Position numbers and translations under genes: made by a program
The notes under the pieces: generated by a model
Databases searched by the model: none
Told to the model about the DNA's origin: nothing
Seen by the model: only the letters and a program-made list of their open reading frames with translations
Source: Xanthomonas sontii
GTDB taxonomy: Bacteria > Pseudomonadota > Gammaproteobacteria > Xanthomonadales > Xanthomonadaceae
Reading direction: 5' to 3'
DNA: 64,000 nucleotides
NCBI RefSeq assembly: GCF_040529055.1
Contig: NZ_CP132342.1
Coordinates: forward strand, 310,001-374,000
Part shown: piece after piece, positions 28,071 through 37,852 of the stretch
Position numbering within the stretch: the stretch's first letter is position 1
Layout: each line of letters opens with the position of its first letter

Positions 28071-29045
28071 TCACACCCACCCATAGCGGATCAGGTGGAA
28101 GAACACCGGCGCCGCAAAACACACCGAGTCCAATCGATCGAGCACGCCACCGTGGCCTTCGATCATGTGGCCCCAGTCCTTGATGCCGCGGTCGCGCTTG
28201 ATCGCCGACATCACCAGGCCGCCGAAGAAGCCCATCAGGTTGGCGACCAGTGCCAGCGCGAACGCCTGCAGCGGCGAGAACGGGGTGATCCACCACAGCG
28301 CCGCGCCGAGCAGGCTGGCCGAGAGGATGCCGCCGACGAAACCTTCCACGGTCTTGGACGGCGACAGCTTCGGCGCGATCAGGTGCCGGCCCAGCAGCTT
28401 GCCCCACACGTACTGCAGCACGTCGGAGGACTGCACCACGATCACCAGGAACGCGAACAGCAGCAGGTTGCGGTCCTCGTAGCCGGGAATGCGCAAGTTG
28501 AGCAGCGCCGGCACGTGCGAGATGCAGAACACGCTGATCATCAGCCCCCACTGCACCTTGGCGGTGCGCTCCAGGTAGCGCGTGGTGTCGCCGCCGATGG
28601 TGGACAGGATCGGCAGCACCAGGAACGCGTAGACCGGGATCAGCAGCGTGTACAGGCCGTACCAGTCGCTCCACACCAGCCAGTACTGCCACGGCAGCAC
28701 CACGTAGAACGCGGCCAGCAGCGCGTAGTAGTCGCCGCGCCGGGTGGGAGTGAGGGTGATGAACTCGCGCAGCGCGAACAGCGACACCAGCGCGAACAGC
28801 ACGATCACGCCGAGCCGGCCGAAGGCGAACGCCAGCGCCACCACCGTCGCCATCACCCACCAGGCGCGGATCCGCGCCACCAGGTTGTCCAGCACCGCAC
28901 TGGGCCGTTCGCGCGCGCGCCAGCGCAGGGCCTCGGCGATCAGCGTGGCCACCACCAGCACCGTGGCGATGCCCAGGAACAGCCATACCGTCTGTTGCCG
29001 CAGCGAGGATTGCTGCAGGTGTTCGCTCAGCGCGATCGGATTCAT
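28071..29045 (-). CDS. CDP-diacylglycerol synthase-like protein (CdsA family, YnbB-like)
   Basis: The 324-residue multi-pass membrane protein carries the phosphatidate cytidylyltransferase signature near its end, KRDRGIKDWGHMIEGHGGV followed by LDRLDS, and the preceding SPSKTVEGFVGG. It should activate phosphatidate with CTP to CDP-diacylglycerol. It is the last gene of an eight-gene locus that resembles E. coli ynbABCD, where ynbB is the CdsA homologue. The start at 29045 overlaps the upstream gene by 4 bases. The genome should also have a housekeeping cdsA elsewhere; whether this is a second copy cannot be seen here. Confidence 0.88.
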   Translation of the reverse strand: MNPIALSEHLQQSSLRQQTVWLFLGIATVLVVATLIAEALRWRARERPSAVLDNLVARIRAWWVMATVVALAFAFGRLGVIVLFALVSLFALREFITLTPTRRGDYYALLAAFYVVLPWQYWLVWSDWYGLYTLLIPVYAFLVLPILSTIGGDTTRYLERTAKVQWGLMISVFCISHVPALLNLRIPGYEDRNLLLFAFLVIVVQSSDVLQYVWGKLLGRHLIAPKLSPSKTVEGFVGGILSASLLGAALWWITPFSPLQAFALALVANLMGFFGGLVMSAIKRDRGIKDWGHMIEGHGGVLDRLDSVCFAAPVFFHLIRYGWV

Positions 29046-29674
29046 CGGGCGGCCTCCGCCTGCTCCGGCGCCAACGCCAACAAGGCCGCGCGCGCGCGAT
29101 CGAGGAACGCCTGCTTGTCCTCGCCGGCGCCCAGCCGCAGCGGTTCGCCGAAGGTGGTGGTGCACAGCAACGGCAACGGCAGCCACTTGCCCTTGGGCAT
29201 CACCCGCTTGAGGTTGTCGATCCACACCGGCACGAACTCCAGTTCCGGACGCTGCCGCGCCAGGTGATAGAGACCGCTCTTGAACGGCAGCAGGCCCTCC
29301 TCGGTATTGCGCGTGCCTTCCGGAAACAGGATCAGCGAGCCGCCGCCGTCGACCGCCTCGCAGAGGCAGGCGATCGGATCGCGCTGTCGCTGCTGCGGAT
29401 CGCGCTCGATCAGCACGCCGTTGAACACCGCGTGGATCAGGTAGCGGCGCAACGCGTCGCGCTGCCAGTAGTCGGCCGCCGCCACCGGCCGCACCTCGCG
29501 TCGCAGCGCTGCCGGCAACGACGACCAGATCAGCACGAAATCGCCGTGGCTGGCGTGGTTGCCGTAGTACACGCGGCGCTCGCTGGACGGCATGCAGCCG
29601 CGCCACAGCGCACGTGCGCCGGTGAGCAGACGGATCGCGGCACTGCAGCCGCGGGCGATCAGACGGGCGATCAT
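29042..29674 (-). CDS. PlsC-type lysophospholipid acyltransferase
   Basis: The 210-residue product has the acyltransferase motifs NHASHGD (HX4D catalytic block) and FPEGTRN, in the right order and spacing, with an N-terminal hydrophobic or amphipathic segment. It would acylate a lysophospholipid or glycerol-phosphate acceptor. It is coupled by 4-nt overlaps to both neighbours in the phospholipid locus. The substrate is unknown. Confidence 0.87.
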   Translation of the reverse strand: MIARLIARGCSAAIRLLTGARALWRGCMPSSERRVYYGNHASHGDFVLIWSSLPAALRREVRPVAAADYWQRDALRRYLIHAVFNGVLIERDPQQRQRDPIACLCEAVDGGGSLILFPEGTRNTEEGLLPFKSGLYHLARQRPELEFVPVWIDNLKRVMPKGKWLPLPLLCTTTFGEPLRLGAGEDKQAFLDRARAALLALAPEQAEAAR

Positions 29675-30324
29675 TTCCACTCCAGTTCGCGCACGATGGC
29701 GCGCACGCGAATCACGATGGTCAGGGCGGCGGCGGCGATCAGCAGCGCCAGCGCCACGGCAAGAAGCATGCAGGCCAGTGTGGCGTGTTGCAGCAGCAAT
29801 GCAGCGGCCGCCGCCAACGCGGCCAGCGACAGCCAATGCATGCGTTGCACGCGCGCCATCGGCCCCTGCAACGGTTCGCGCACCGCGCAGGCCAGGCCGA
29901 GCATGCGCACGTAGGCGGTGCCCACGCACACCAGCGCAGCGGCCCAGCCCAGTTGCGCACCGATGCCCAACACCGGTTGCAGGCCATAGCCCACGCCCAG
30001 GCACACCGCCACGTCCGACAACCGGTCCGGCGCCTCGTTGTAGACCGCCCCGGCACGGCCGATCATCTGCGCCTGCTGCGCCAGCAACCCGTCCAGGCGG
30101 TTGCACAGCAGCCGCGCCTGCAGCGCCAGCGCCGCCAGCACCAGCAGCGCGGCGGCATTGGCCGGCGGCTCGCGCCAGGCCAGGGCGAACATCAGCGCCG
30201 CCAGCACCGCGCACGCCAGTCCGGTCCAGGACACGCCATTCGGCGTGGCCCCACGCGCGCGCAACGCCAGCGCCAGCCGCGCGCGCCACTGCGCCCGCCG
30301 CGCCTGCCAGGTCGAAGCGGCCAT
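29671..30324 (-). CDS. CDP-alcohol phosphotransferase family membrane protein
   Basis: The 217-residue product has several transmembrane helices and a CDP-alcohol phosphotransferase motif, DGLLAQQAQMIGRAGAVYNE then APDRLSD. The consensus is DGxxARxxxxxxxxGxxxDxxxD; here AR is replaced by AQ, and the spacing of the later acidic residues is a little unusual, so activity is plausible but not certain. It is the second member of this family in the locus. I start at 30324, whose ATG shares one base with the upstream stop. Confidence 0.75.
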   Translation of the reverse strand: MAASTWQARRAQWRARLALALRARGATPNGVSWTGLACAVLAALMFALAWREPPANAAALLVLAALALQARLLCNRLDGLLAQQAQMIGRAGAVYNEAPDRLSDVAVCLGVGYGLQPVLGIGAQLGWAAALVCVGTAYVRMLGLACAVREPLQGPMARVQRMHWLSLAALAAAAALLLQHATLACMLLAVALALLIAAAALTIVIRVRAIVRELEWK

Positions 30325-31793
30325 CAGTCGCCGCCTCCGCAGCCGCCGCAGCCACCGCCGCCGCAACTGCTGCCGCCGTCGCTGCTGCCACCTCCCCCAC
30401 CGCAGTTGCTGGTCGAACAGCTGCCGCCGCGGCCGTTGGCTGCGGGCGCACGCAAGGCGTGATAGTCGGCCCAGGGCGTGGTCATCAGCACGCTGGTCCC
30501 GGCCAGGGCCAGCGGCAGCGCCAGATGCGAACCGGGCGCCAGCGAGGGAGTGGCGACGCCGTCACGCCAGGCCGCATCGCGCTCGGCCAGCAGCGCGTCG
30601 CCGGCGACGCTGCGCCGCGGTGGCGTGAGCAGGAAGCCAAGCGCAACGACCGCGACCACCACCATCGCCGCCACCAGGAAGCCGATCGGACGCTGCAACT
30701 GCAGGCCGATCCGCAACTTCATCACGCCCAGGGTCCACAGCGCCAGCAACGGCGCGGCGCCGAGCAGGCGGGCGCACAACGCCTGTCCATGGCCCAGCCA
30801 CAGCCCCTTGGCGACCAGCGCCCGGCGCAGCGGCGCGGCATCGCGCTGCAACGCGGCCAGCGCCTGCTGCAGTTGGGGGTGCGCGCGCACGATCGCCAGC
30901 GCGCGCTGCAGCGTCGGCGATACCGCGACCGTGTTGGACTGCAGCCGCGCCTGGCGGCGCACGTGCGGCTCCGCCTGCAGGCGCACCGCGCCGGCCGCCA
31001 GCAGCAGAGCCAGTTGCTGATCGGCGACGCGCTCGCTGCCGCCGGCCAGATACGCCAGTTCGGTGGCGTCCAATGGCGTATCGAGCGTCGCGTGGCGCAG
31101 TCCGCGCACGGCCAGGCGCAGGCGCGCGCCCAGGTTCCAGGCCAGGCCGATGCCGGCCAGGAACAGCAGCAGGAACGGCGGTCCCGGCCAGTGCAGCGGC
31201 GACAGCGGGCCGTGGCGTTGCCAGAGCACTGCGAACAGCAGGGCAACGCCCAGCATCCAGCCCCACACGGCGACGCCGGCACGCGCCGGCACGCTGCGGC
31301 GCGTGCCGGCCTGGCGCATTGCCGGCGCGGGCGGCCGCGTGCCGGCCGGCGCCGGCCAGCACGCCGTTGGCGGTTCGCCGAAGTAGTGCCGGTAATGCGC
31401 CAGGGTGGCCGCGTACTGGGCCTGGAAGCGCGCGGCGTCGGCCGGGTCGCCGCGCCCGGGGTGGTGGTGCAGGGTGCGGCGCAGCACCTGTGGACAGAAC
31501 CGCTGCCAGTATTCGCGGGTGTCGGTGAGGTGTGCATGCCAGGCCTGGTCGACCAGCGGACTCGGCGTGATCTCTTCGCCGGCGACGCAGGCCAGGAAGC
31601 AGAAACGCCGGTATTCCTCGACCAGTTGCGTGGCCAGCGCCGGCGACACGCCGGCCTCCTCGGCGACGCGACGCTCGAACGCCGCCAACGCCGTCTCGCC
31701 CTCGCCGAAGCCGTCGGCCTGCAGACGCTGCCACAACGCCGCGTGATCGGGATCGACGCTGGCCGGCAGCAGTGGCGTCGGCGTTCGCGTCAT
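30324..31793 (-). CDS. TIGR04222-type membrane protein with Gly/Cys-rich tail
   Basis: The 489-residue product has an N-terminal domain with LVDQAWHAHLTDTREYWQRF (also seen in glycine-rich-domain proteins), several transmembrane helices, and a C-terminus rich in Gly, Ser and Cys (about the last 30 residues: clusters such as GGSSCGGGGCGGCGGGD). This layout fits the uncharacterised TIGR04222 family. It lies in the phospholipid locus but has no known link to lipid chemistry. Starts at the ATG at 31793, which overlaps the upstream stop. Confidence 0.75.
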   Translation of the reverse strand: MTRTPTPLLPASVDPDHAALWQRLQADGFGEGETALAAFERRVAEEAGVSPALATQLVEEYRRFCFLACVAGEEITPSPLVDQAWHAHLTDTREYWQRFCPQVLRRTLHHHPGRGDPADAARFQAQYAATLAHYRHYFGEPPTACWPAPAGTRPPAPAMRQAGTRRSVPARAGVAVWGWMLGVALLFAVLWQRHGPLSPLHWPGPPFLLLFLAGIGLAWNLGARLRLAVRGLRHATLDTPLDATELAYLAGGSERVADQQLALLLAAGAVRLQAEPHVRRQARLQSNTVAVSPTLQRALAIVRAHPQLQQALAALQRDAAPLRRALVAKGLWLGHGQALCARLLGAAPLLALWTLGVMKLRIGLQLQRPIGFLVAAMVVVAVVALGFLLTPPRRSVAGDALLAERDAAWRDGVATPSLAPGSHLALPLALAGTSVLMTTPWADYHALRAPAANGRGGSCSTSNCGGGGGSSDGGSSCGGGGCGGCGGGD

Positions 31794-32239
31794 CGCAGCG
31801 CTCCCCAGCCCGCGGGCGCCGAGCACAGTGCCAGCAGCAGTGACAGAACCTGAAGGGCGAAACACAGCAGCTGCCGCCGCAGCAGGCGGCGCATGCCCTG
31901 CCAGCGCGCCAGCCAGTCGCGCGGCGGCGGCAGCGTGCGCAGCAAGCCCAGCCGCTGCAGGGTCGCGTCCAGGTCGGCGCCGGCGCGCTGCAGGTCCGGT
32001 TCGGCCAGCACTGCCTCAAGCAACGCCACGTCCAGGCCAACCCGCGCCGCCCAATAGCGCTGCAACAGGCCGGCCAAGGCGGCGACGCCGCAGCAGGATA
32101 CGGCGAGGACGGCACCGATGCCGGCATACCACGCCGCCAGCGCCACCGTCAGCGCGAGCAACAGCAGCGACAGCCGATCCAGCGGCGCACCCTGGCGCAA
32201 CACCGCCGCCATCGTGCGCAGTTCCAGCGGCGTGCTCAT
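31790..32239 (-). CDS. Small membrane protein of the phospholipid locus, unknown
   Basis: The 149-residue product has two hydrophobic helices near the N-terminus (about residues 22-62) and a possible one near the C-terminus (LLCFALQVLSLLLALC). I recognise no family. Four-base overlaps with both neighbours place it firmly in the operon. Confidence 0.7.
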   Translation of the reverse strand: MSTPLELRTMAAVLRQGAPLDRLSLLLLALTVALAAWYAGIGAVLAVSCCGVAALAGLLQRYWAARVGLDVALLEAVLAEPDLQRAGADLDATLQRLGLLRTLPPPRDWLARWQGMRRLLRRQLLCFALQVLSLLLALCSAPAGWGALR

Positions 32240-33573
32240 GCCGGCAGCTCCTGCGCCTGCAGCGGCGCCGGCGGCGCGGTGCAGGCGGCGGCGATGGCGG
32301 CACGCTGCGCCGGTCCCAGCACGATGCGTGGCGCGCGCGCCCGCAACAGCGCCAGCGCGTCGTCCAGCGTGGCGGCACGGCCGCTGCGCAGCAGCCAGGT
32401 GGCGACCGCGGCCGCACTGCGCGAATAGCCCAGCGCGCAACAGGCCAGCACCGCGCCGTGCGTGCGCGCCGCCGCGATCGCGTCGGCGGCCGCGCGCAAG
32501 GCCACGGTCGGCGGCGCCACCAAGTCCAGCATCGGCACCACGCGGTCGTGCGCCTGCGCCTCGCGCAACGACAGTTCGGCACTGACATCGACCACCGTGG
32601 CGAAGCGCGTGCGCTCGCCGCGGCCGGGCAGGCGCCCGAGCCAGACGCCGTCGGCGATCTCGCGCGGCGCCGGATCGCGCCAGGTCCAGGCACGCGAGTT
32701 GAGCCAGGCGGCGGCCAGGTACGGCGCGTACAGCCAGCGCGCGGCCAGGCTCAAGCGGCCGTCGACGCGCTTCTGCAGGCCCAGCGGGCCGAGCAGCGCA
32801 TAACTGAGCGCGACCAGCAGCAGCGACAGCGCCGGCCACAGCAGCCACCAGCCGGCGCCACCGAGCGCGCGTGCGGCGGCCACGCAGGCCGCGCTGCCGA
32901 GCAGGTACAGCGCGGCCAGGCGCCAGCGCCGCGGATCGCGCGCGGGCGCCGCGGCGCGCCACGGCGCGGCGATGCGCTCCGGCCACAGCCACACGCACAG
33001 CCAGCCGGCGGCCAGGCCGGTGGGCACGTCGAGGAAATGATGCTGGTAGGTGGTCAGCACCGACAGGCCGATCAGCGCGAACCAACCGTGCAGGGCCAGC
33101 CGCGCCAGCCCGTGCAGGTGCTGCGCATAGCGCACCCACAGCACCACCAGCAGCACGATGTGCAGCGACGGCGCCTGGTTGAACGGCTTGTCGAAGCCGA
33201 GCAGCACCGCGAACAGCCAGCCGAACACGCCCTCGGTCGGCGGCCGCTCGAAACTGAAGCGCAACGGCCACAGCAGGAAGCAGCCCACCGCCAACAGTTG
33301 CGCGGTGAGCAGGCGCCGCGCATGCGTGTCCAGCTCGGCACGCGTGCGGCACACGAAGAACGAGATCACGTAGAACAGGTCGATCGACCAGTACGGGACG
33401 ATGGTCCACGGCCAGAACGGGATCTGGGTTTCCCAGGCGAACGGCAGCGACGGCACGGCGGCGCGACGCGCGGCCAGCGTGTTGGCCAGGCCGTAGCTGA
33501 GGAAGAAGAACGGCCCCAGCAGCGCCAGCCAGGCCAGCGCACGCCGCCACGGCCGCGCGGCCGCCATGCTCAT
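32236..33573 (-). CDS. PAP2 - dual-specificity phosphatase fusion (YnbD-like)
   Basis: The 445-residue product joins a multi-pass PAP2-type lipid phosphatase half (FDKPFNQAPSLH about 127-138, YQHHFLDVPTG about 176-186) to a cytoplasmic dual-specificity phosphatase with the CX5R signature CALGYSR (C379, R385). E. coli YnbD has the same fusion. It probably removes phosphate from a phospholipid intermediate; which half acts is unknown. The ATG at 33573 overlaps the upstream stop by 4 bases. Confidence 0.85.
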   Translation of the reverse strand: MSMAAARPWRRALAWLALLGPFFFLSYGLANTLAARRAAVPSLPFAWETQIPFWPWTIVPYWSIDLFYVISFFVCRTRAELDTHARRLLTAQLLAVGCFLLWPLRFSFERPPTEGVFGWLFAVLLGFDKPFNQAPSLHIVLLVVLWVRYAQHLHGLARLALHGWFALIGLSVLTTYQHHFLDVPTGLAAGWLCVWLWPERIAAPWRAAAPARDPRRWRLAALYLLGSAACVAAARALGGAGWWLLWPALSLLLVALSYALLGPLGLQKRVDGRLSLAARWLYAPYLAAAWLNSRAWTWRDPAPREIADGVWLGRLPGRGERTRFATVVDVSAELSLREAQAHDRVVPMLDLVAPPTVALRAAADAIAAARTHGAVLACCALGYSRSAAAVATWLLRSGRAATLDDALALLRARAPRIVLGPAQRAAIAAACTAPPAPLQAQELPA

Positions 33574-35324
33574 GGCGCGATCCGCTGCGCCAGCGACACG
33601 GTGAAGATGCCCCATTCGTCGATGCGCTGCTCCAGCTTGCGGAAGCCGGCCGTGCGCACCAGTTCGTCCATCTCCTGCTGGGTGCGCCGGCGCATCACCC
33701 AGGCCGCGCCGCCGCGGTGGCTGGTCAGCGCGCGGGCGATGAACTCCAGCTGCGGATGCCAGGGTTGGCCGGTGTAGGCCAGGTAGCCGCCCGGTTCCAC
33801 CGCCGCGGCCACGCCCTGCAGCGAGCGCAGCACCTGGTCGTTGTCCGGGAACAGCTCGTACAGGCCCGACACCACCGCCAGCGTCGGCCGCGGCTGCAGC
33901 GCGGCCAGCGCGTCGCGGTCGAAGGCGTCGCCCTGTTCGAAGCGGGCGATGTCGGTGGCGCCGAGCGTGGCGATCAGCGCGCGACCCTGCGCCACGTTCA
34001 AGGGGCTGAAATCGCGCAACAGGATCGCGTCGGCGCGCTGGCTGCCGCCGGCCAGCGCTTCGAGCACGTAGCGGCCGTGGCCGGCGGCGATGTCCAGCGC
34101 GCGCACCGGCAGGCCGGCGGCACGCAGCCGCTGCATCGCCAGGCCCAGCAGCTCATGCAGGTGCTGGCGGCGCACGCGGATGCCGCGCCAGCCGATCGCA
34201 TCCAGGTAGTTGCGGTCGATCATCCGCCCCAGCGGGCCGCGCCCGGCCGCCTGGTCGCGGTAGATGTAGTCCAGCGTACTGCCGGAATCGAAACCGGTCT
34301 GCAGGCCGAGGGCGATGCCTTCGGAGAGCTGGCCGCCCACGCGCAGGCCGGCGCGCACGCCGCGCCAGCGCAGGTCCTGCAGGCTGTAGCGCTGCGGCGG
34401 CCAGGCCAGGCGCTCGGCCTCCTCGAAGGTCGGCCCGCGGCGGTGCGCGTGGCGCAGACTGGGCAATGCCGGTTCCTCGGCGAAGCGCTCGCGCACGAAG
34501 CGACGGATCTGCGCCAGCGCCGGCGCGCGATCGCGCTCGCCCAGGGTGTCGTGGAAGAAACCGGGCAGCAGGTGGCGCTCCTTCACCGGCGAGGACAGGC
34601 GCTCGTAGAAGCGGTCCTGCGGGCCGCGGTGCACCACGAAATCGCTGCCGGACACCAGCAGTTGCACCGGCACGGTGATCGCCTGCGCATCGCCGACCAC
34701 GCGGTCGGCCGCCGCGTACAGGCCCAGCAGCACGCGCACCGAGATCGGCCGGGTGATCAGCGGATCGTTGCGATAGCTCTCGACCCGCGCCGGATCGTGG
34801 GTCAGCCACTGCGGCTTGACGTAGCTGTTGACGAAGAAGTTGCCGCGCAGCTTCTGCATCAGGGCCAGCCCGGGCCGCGCGAATGGCACGTACAGCTTGA
34901 CCTTGAACGCCGGCGAGGCCAGCACCAGCGCGCGCAGCGGCGGCGCGTAGTCGTGCACCCAGGTGCTGGCGACCACCGCGCCCACGCTCTGCGCCACCAC
35001 CACGATGTCCTGCACGGCAATGCCGTGGACCTCGCCGATGTGCGCGACGAAGCGGTCCAGGTCGCGCACCAGCGCCGGGAAGCCGGGCGCATCGCCGCGC
35101 GCGCCGGGCGAGCGGCCGTTGCCGCGCGCATCCCAGGCGAACAGCGCGCACTCATCCAGGCCCAGTTCCTCGGCCAGGTGCATGACCCGCCCGGAATGCT
35201 CATGGCCACGGTGCAGCAGCACCACCGCCCGCGGCGGCGCCGCCGGCGTCGTGGCCGGCCAATGCCGGTAGAACACTCGTGTGCCGTCGAAACTGGCGAA
35301 TTCGCTTTCGTTGACCTGCCGCAT
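33570..35324 (-). CDS. Alpha/beta hydrolase - methyltransferase fusion (YnbC-like)
   Basis: The 584-residue product has an N-terminal alpha/beta hydrolase (about 1-290) with the nucleophile motif AQSVGA, upstream LFAWDARGNGRSPGARG, and late SGSDFVVHRGPQDRF holding the acid, then a class I methyltransferase (about 330-584) with LDIAAGHGRYVLEAL. E. coli YnbC has this architecture and almost the same length. The methyltransferase could modify a lipid headgroup, the hydrolase could deacylate; both are inference. The ATG at 35324 is the first good start in frame. Confidence 0.87.
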   Translation of the reverse strand: MRQVNESEFASFDGTRVFYRHWPATTPAAPPRAVVLLHRGHEHSGRVMHLAEELGLDECALFAWDARGNGRSPGARGDAPGFPALVRDLDRFVAHIGEVHGIAVQDIVVVAQSVGAVVASTWVHDYAPPLRALVLASPAFKVKLYVPFARPGLALMQKLRGNFFVNSYVKPQWLTHDPARVESYRNDPLITRPISVRVLLGLYAAADRVVGDAQAITVPVQLLVSGSDFVVHRGPQDRFYERLSSPVKERHLLPGFFHDTLGERDRAPALAQIRRFVRERFAEEPALPSLRHAHRRGPTFEEAERLAWPPQRYSLQDLRWRGVRAGLRVGGQLSEGIALGLQTGFDSGSTLDYIYRDQAAGRGPLGRMIDRNYLDAIGWRGIRVRRQHLHELLGLAMQRLRAAGLPVRALDIAAGHGRYVLEALAGGSQRADAILLRDFSPLNVAQGRALIATLGATDIARFEQGDAFDRDALAALQPRPTLAVVSGLYELFPDNDQVLRSLQGVAAAVEPGGYLAYTGQPWHPQLEFIARALTSHRGGAAWVMRRRTQQEMDELVRTAGFRKLEQRIDEWGIFTVSLAQRIAP

Positions 35325-35386
35325 CCGTTGCCGATTCCTTGTCTGTCTTGAATCCCTGTTCGCCGCGGCCACGCCGGCCGCCCCGC

Positions 35387-36001
35387 TCACGCGCGTGCCG
35401 CCGCCTCGCGCAATCCCGCCGCGACCCGGCGCAGCACGGTCGCCGCGCACAACAGCGCCACCGCCATGGCGACGGCCGTGACCGTCGCCGCGCCGATCCA
35501 GGCGCCGGCCAGCAGCAGCCCCAGCACGCCGATGACGAAGGCACGGTCGCTCTTGCCCATCGGCCCATCGTAGCGGCGGCTGGCGCCGACCATCAGCCCG
35601 AGCACGCCGGCATATTCGGTCAAGGCCGCGGTCAGCGCCATCAGCCACAGCCAGCCGGCACCGACGCCGGGCACGCCGAGCAGGCTCAGGTACAGCGCCG
35701 CATCGGCGACCACGTCGCACAGTTCGTTGAGGTAGGCGCCCAGCCGCGACTGCTGGCCGAACTCGCGCGCCAGCATGCCGTCCACCGCGTTCAAGGCCAT
35801 CCGCAGCAGCATCCACAGCGGCAGCAGCGCGTACCACAGCGGTTGCGCCGCGCCTTGCGTGTAGACCACCGCGGCGACCAGCAGCGACAGCAGCGCCGCG
35901 GCCGCCGTCACCTGGTTGGCGGTGACGCCGAGCCGGTACAGCACGCGCACGCCGGGCCGCAGCAGGTCCTGGAAACGTCCTTTGAGGGCATAGATCGACA
36001 C
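35387..36001 (-). CDS. CDP-alcohol phosphotransferase (YnbA-like)
   Basis: The 204-residue membrane protein has the full CDP-alcohol motif [20 protein letters not shown] then LCDVVAD, consistent with DGxxARx8GxxxDxxxD. From memory it aligns along its length with E. coli YnbA, including RMALNA.DGMLARE and the late GPMGKSDRA. It would transfer a phosphatidyl group from CDP-diacylglycerol to an alcohol. I start at GTG 36001 (read as [15 protein letters not shown]), because upstream sequence is not conserved in character. It is the first gene of the locus and runs divergently from purH. Confidence 0.85.
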   Translation of the reverse strand: MSIYALKGRFQDLLRPGVRVLYRLGVTANQVTAAAALLSLLVAAVVYTQGAAQPLWYALLPLWMLLRMALNAVDGMLAREFGQQSRLGAYLNELCDVVADAALYLSLLGVPGVGAGWLWLMALTAALTEYAGVLGLMVGASRRYDGPMGKSDRAFVIGVLGLLLAGAWIGAATVTAVAMAVALLCAATVLRRVAAGLREAAARA

Positions 36002-36257
36002 GCGCGTGGTCCTGACGGCGAGGGCGGGGCGGCGACAGCCTAATGCATCGCAGCGGCTGCGCGCGCGGCCGAAGCCACGGCGCAGGTGTTCTGCACGGTC
36101 CGCACGCACCGCGCGCGCGGCTCCACGGCGAGGCGCGCACACCGTGTGCCGGCGCCGCCGCGCACGCGATCCGCAGGCCCGTGGGCTCGGCCGGCCGGGC
36201 GTCGGCGGGCCTCAGCGCCTACAATGGCGGCCCGTTCCGCTGCCCCCGCCCTGCCCC

Positions 36258-37841
36258 ATGTCCTCCGATTTCCTGCCCGTGCGCCGGGCACTGCTGTCCG
36301 TTTCCGACAAGACCGGCCTGATCGACCTGGCCCGCGCGCTGGCCGCGCGCAACGTCGAGCTGCTGTCCACCGGCGGCACCGCCAAGGCCCTGCGCGAGGC
36401 CGGGCTGGCGGTGAAGGACGTGTCCGAACTGACCGGCTTCCCGGAAATGATGGACGGCCGGGTCAAGACCCTGCACCCGCTGGTGCACGGCGGCCTGCTC
36501 GGCCGCGCCGGCACCGACGATGCGGTGATGGCCGAGCACGGCATCGCCGCGATCGACCTGCTGGTGCTCAACCTGTATCCGTTCGAGGCGGTCACCGCCA
36601 AGGCCGACTGCACGCTCGCCGACGCGGTGGAGAACATCGACATCGGCGGCCCGGCGATGCTGCGCTCGGCGGCCAAGAACTTCGCCCGCGTGGCGGTGGC
36701 CACCGATCCGGCGCAGTACGCCGAACTGCTGGCCGAGCTGGAGGCCAACGACGGCCGGCTGTCGGCGGCCAAGCGCTTCGCCCTGGCCGTGGCCGCGTTC
36801 AACCGCGTCGCCCAGTACGACGCGGCGATCAGCAACTACCTGTCCGCGGTCACCGCCAGCGACGCCGCCGTGCCGACGCGCAGCGCGTTCCCGGCGCAGA
36901 TGAACTCCAGCTTCGTCAAGGTGATGGAACTGCGCTACGGCGAGAACCCGCACCAGCAGGCCGCGTTCTACCGCGACCTCTTCCCCACGCCCGGCACCCT
37001 GGCCACCTTCACCCAGTTGCAGGGCAAGGAGCTGTCCTACAACAACATCGCCGACAGCGATGCGGCCTGGGAATGCGTGCGCCAGTTCGACGCGCCGGCC
37101 TGCGTCATCGTCAAGCACGCCAACCCGTGCGGCGTCGCGGTCGGCGCCGGCTGCGGCGACGCCTACGGACTGGCCTACGCCACCGACCCGACCAGCGCCT
37201 TCGGCGGCATCATCGCCTTCAACCGGCGCCTGGATGCGGCCACCGCGCAGGCGATCCTGGACCGCCAGTTCGTCGAAGTGCTGATCGCCCCCGACTACGA
37301 CGACGCCGCGCTGGAATACGCCAAGAAGAAGGCCAACGTGCGCGTGCTGCGCATCCCCGCCGGCGACGGCGCCTACGGCATCGACAGCAAGCGCGTCGGC
37401 TCCGGCATCCTGCTGCAGACCAGCGACGCGCACGTGGTGCCGCGCGATGCGCTGAAGGTGGTGACCCGCCTGGCGCCGACCGAGGCGCAATTCGCCGACC
37501 TGCTGTTCGCGTGGAAGGTGGCCAAGTACGTCAAGTCCAACGCCATCGTCTACGCCAAGGACCACCGCACCATCGGCGTCGGCGCCGGGCAGATGAGCCG
37601 GGTGTACTCGGCGCGCATCGCCGGCATCAAGGCCACCGATGCCGGCCTGGCCGTGGAGGGCTCGGTGATGGCCTCCGATGCGTTCTTCCCGTTCCGCGAC
37701 GGCATCGACGCCGCCGCCGCGGCCGGCATCAAGGCGGTGATCCAGCCCGGCGGTTCGATGCGCGACGCCGAGGTCATCGCCGCGGCCGACGAGCACGGCA
37801 TCGCCATGGTGTTCACCGGCGTGCGGCATTTCCGCCACTGA
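36258..37841 (+). CDS. purH: Bifunctional AICAR transformylase/IMP cyclohydrolase
   Basis: PurH performs the last two steps of purine synthesis, AICAR to FAICAR to IMP. The 527-residue product has the N-terminal cyclohydrolase ([20 protein letters not shown], the STGGTAKAL turn) and C-terminal transformylase ([24 protein letters not shown], and a His-rich end VRHFRH). The ATG at 36258 gives the family N-terminus. purD follows after a lipoprotein gene; the Fis-purH-purD order of related genera is broken here by the phospholipid locus. Confidence 0.97.
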   Translation: MSSDFLPVRRALLSVSDKTGLIDLARALAARNVELLSTGGTAKALREAGLAVKDVSELTGFPEMMDGRVKTLHPLVHGGLLGRAGTDDAVMAEHGIAAIDLLVLNLYPFEAVTAKADCTLADAVENIDIGGPAMLRSAAKNFARVAVATDPAQYAELLAELEANDGRLSAAKRFALAVAAFNRVAQYDAAISNYLSAVTASDAAVPTRSAFPAQMNSSFVKVMELRYGENPHQQAAFYRDLFPTPGTLATFTQLQGKELSYNNIADSDAAWECVRQFDAPACVIVKHANPCGVAVGAGCGDAYGLAYATDPTSAFGGIIAFNRRLDAATAQAILDRQFVEVLIAPDYDDAALEYAKKKANVRVLRIPAGDGAYGIDSKRVGSGILLQTSDAHVVPRDALKVVTRLAPTEAQFADLLFAWKVAKYVKSNAIVYAKDHRTIGVGAGQMSRVYSARIAGIKATDAGLAVEGSVMASDAFFPFRDGIDAAAAAGIKAVIQPGGSMRDAEVIAAADEHGIAMVFTGVRHFRH

Positions 37842-37852
37842 GGTCTGCAGCG

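Noticed and set aside
29671..36001. Long plus-strand frames opposite the phospholipid locus
   Set aside because: They mirror well-supported minus-strand genes and show no domain signatures.
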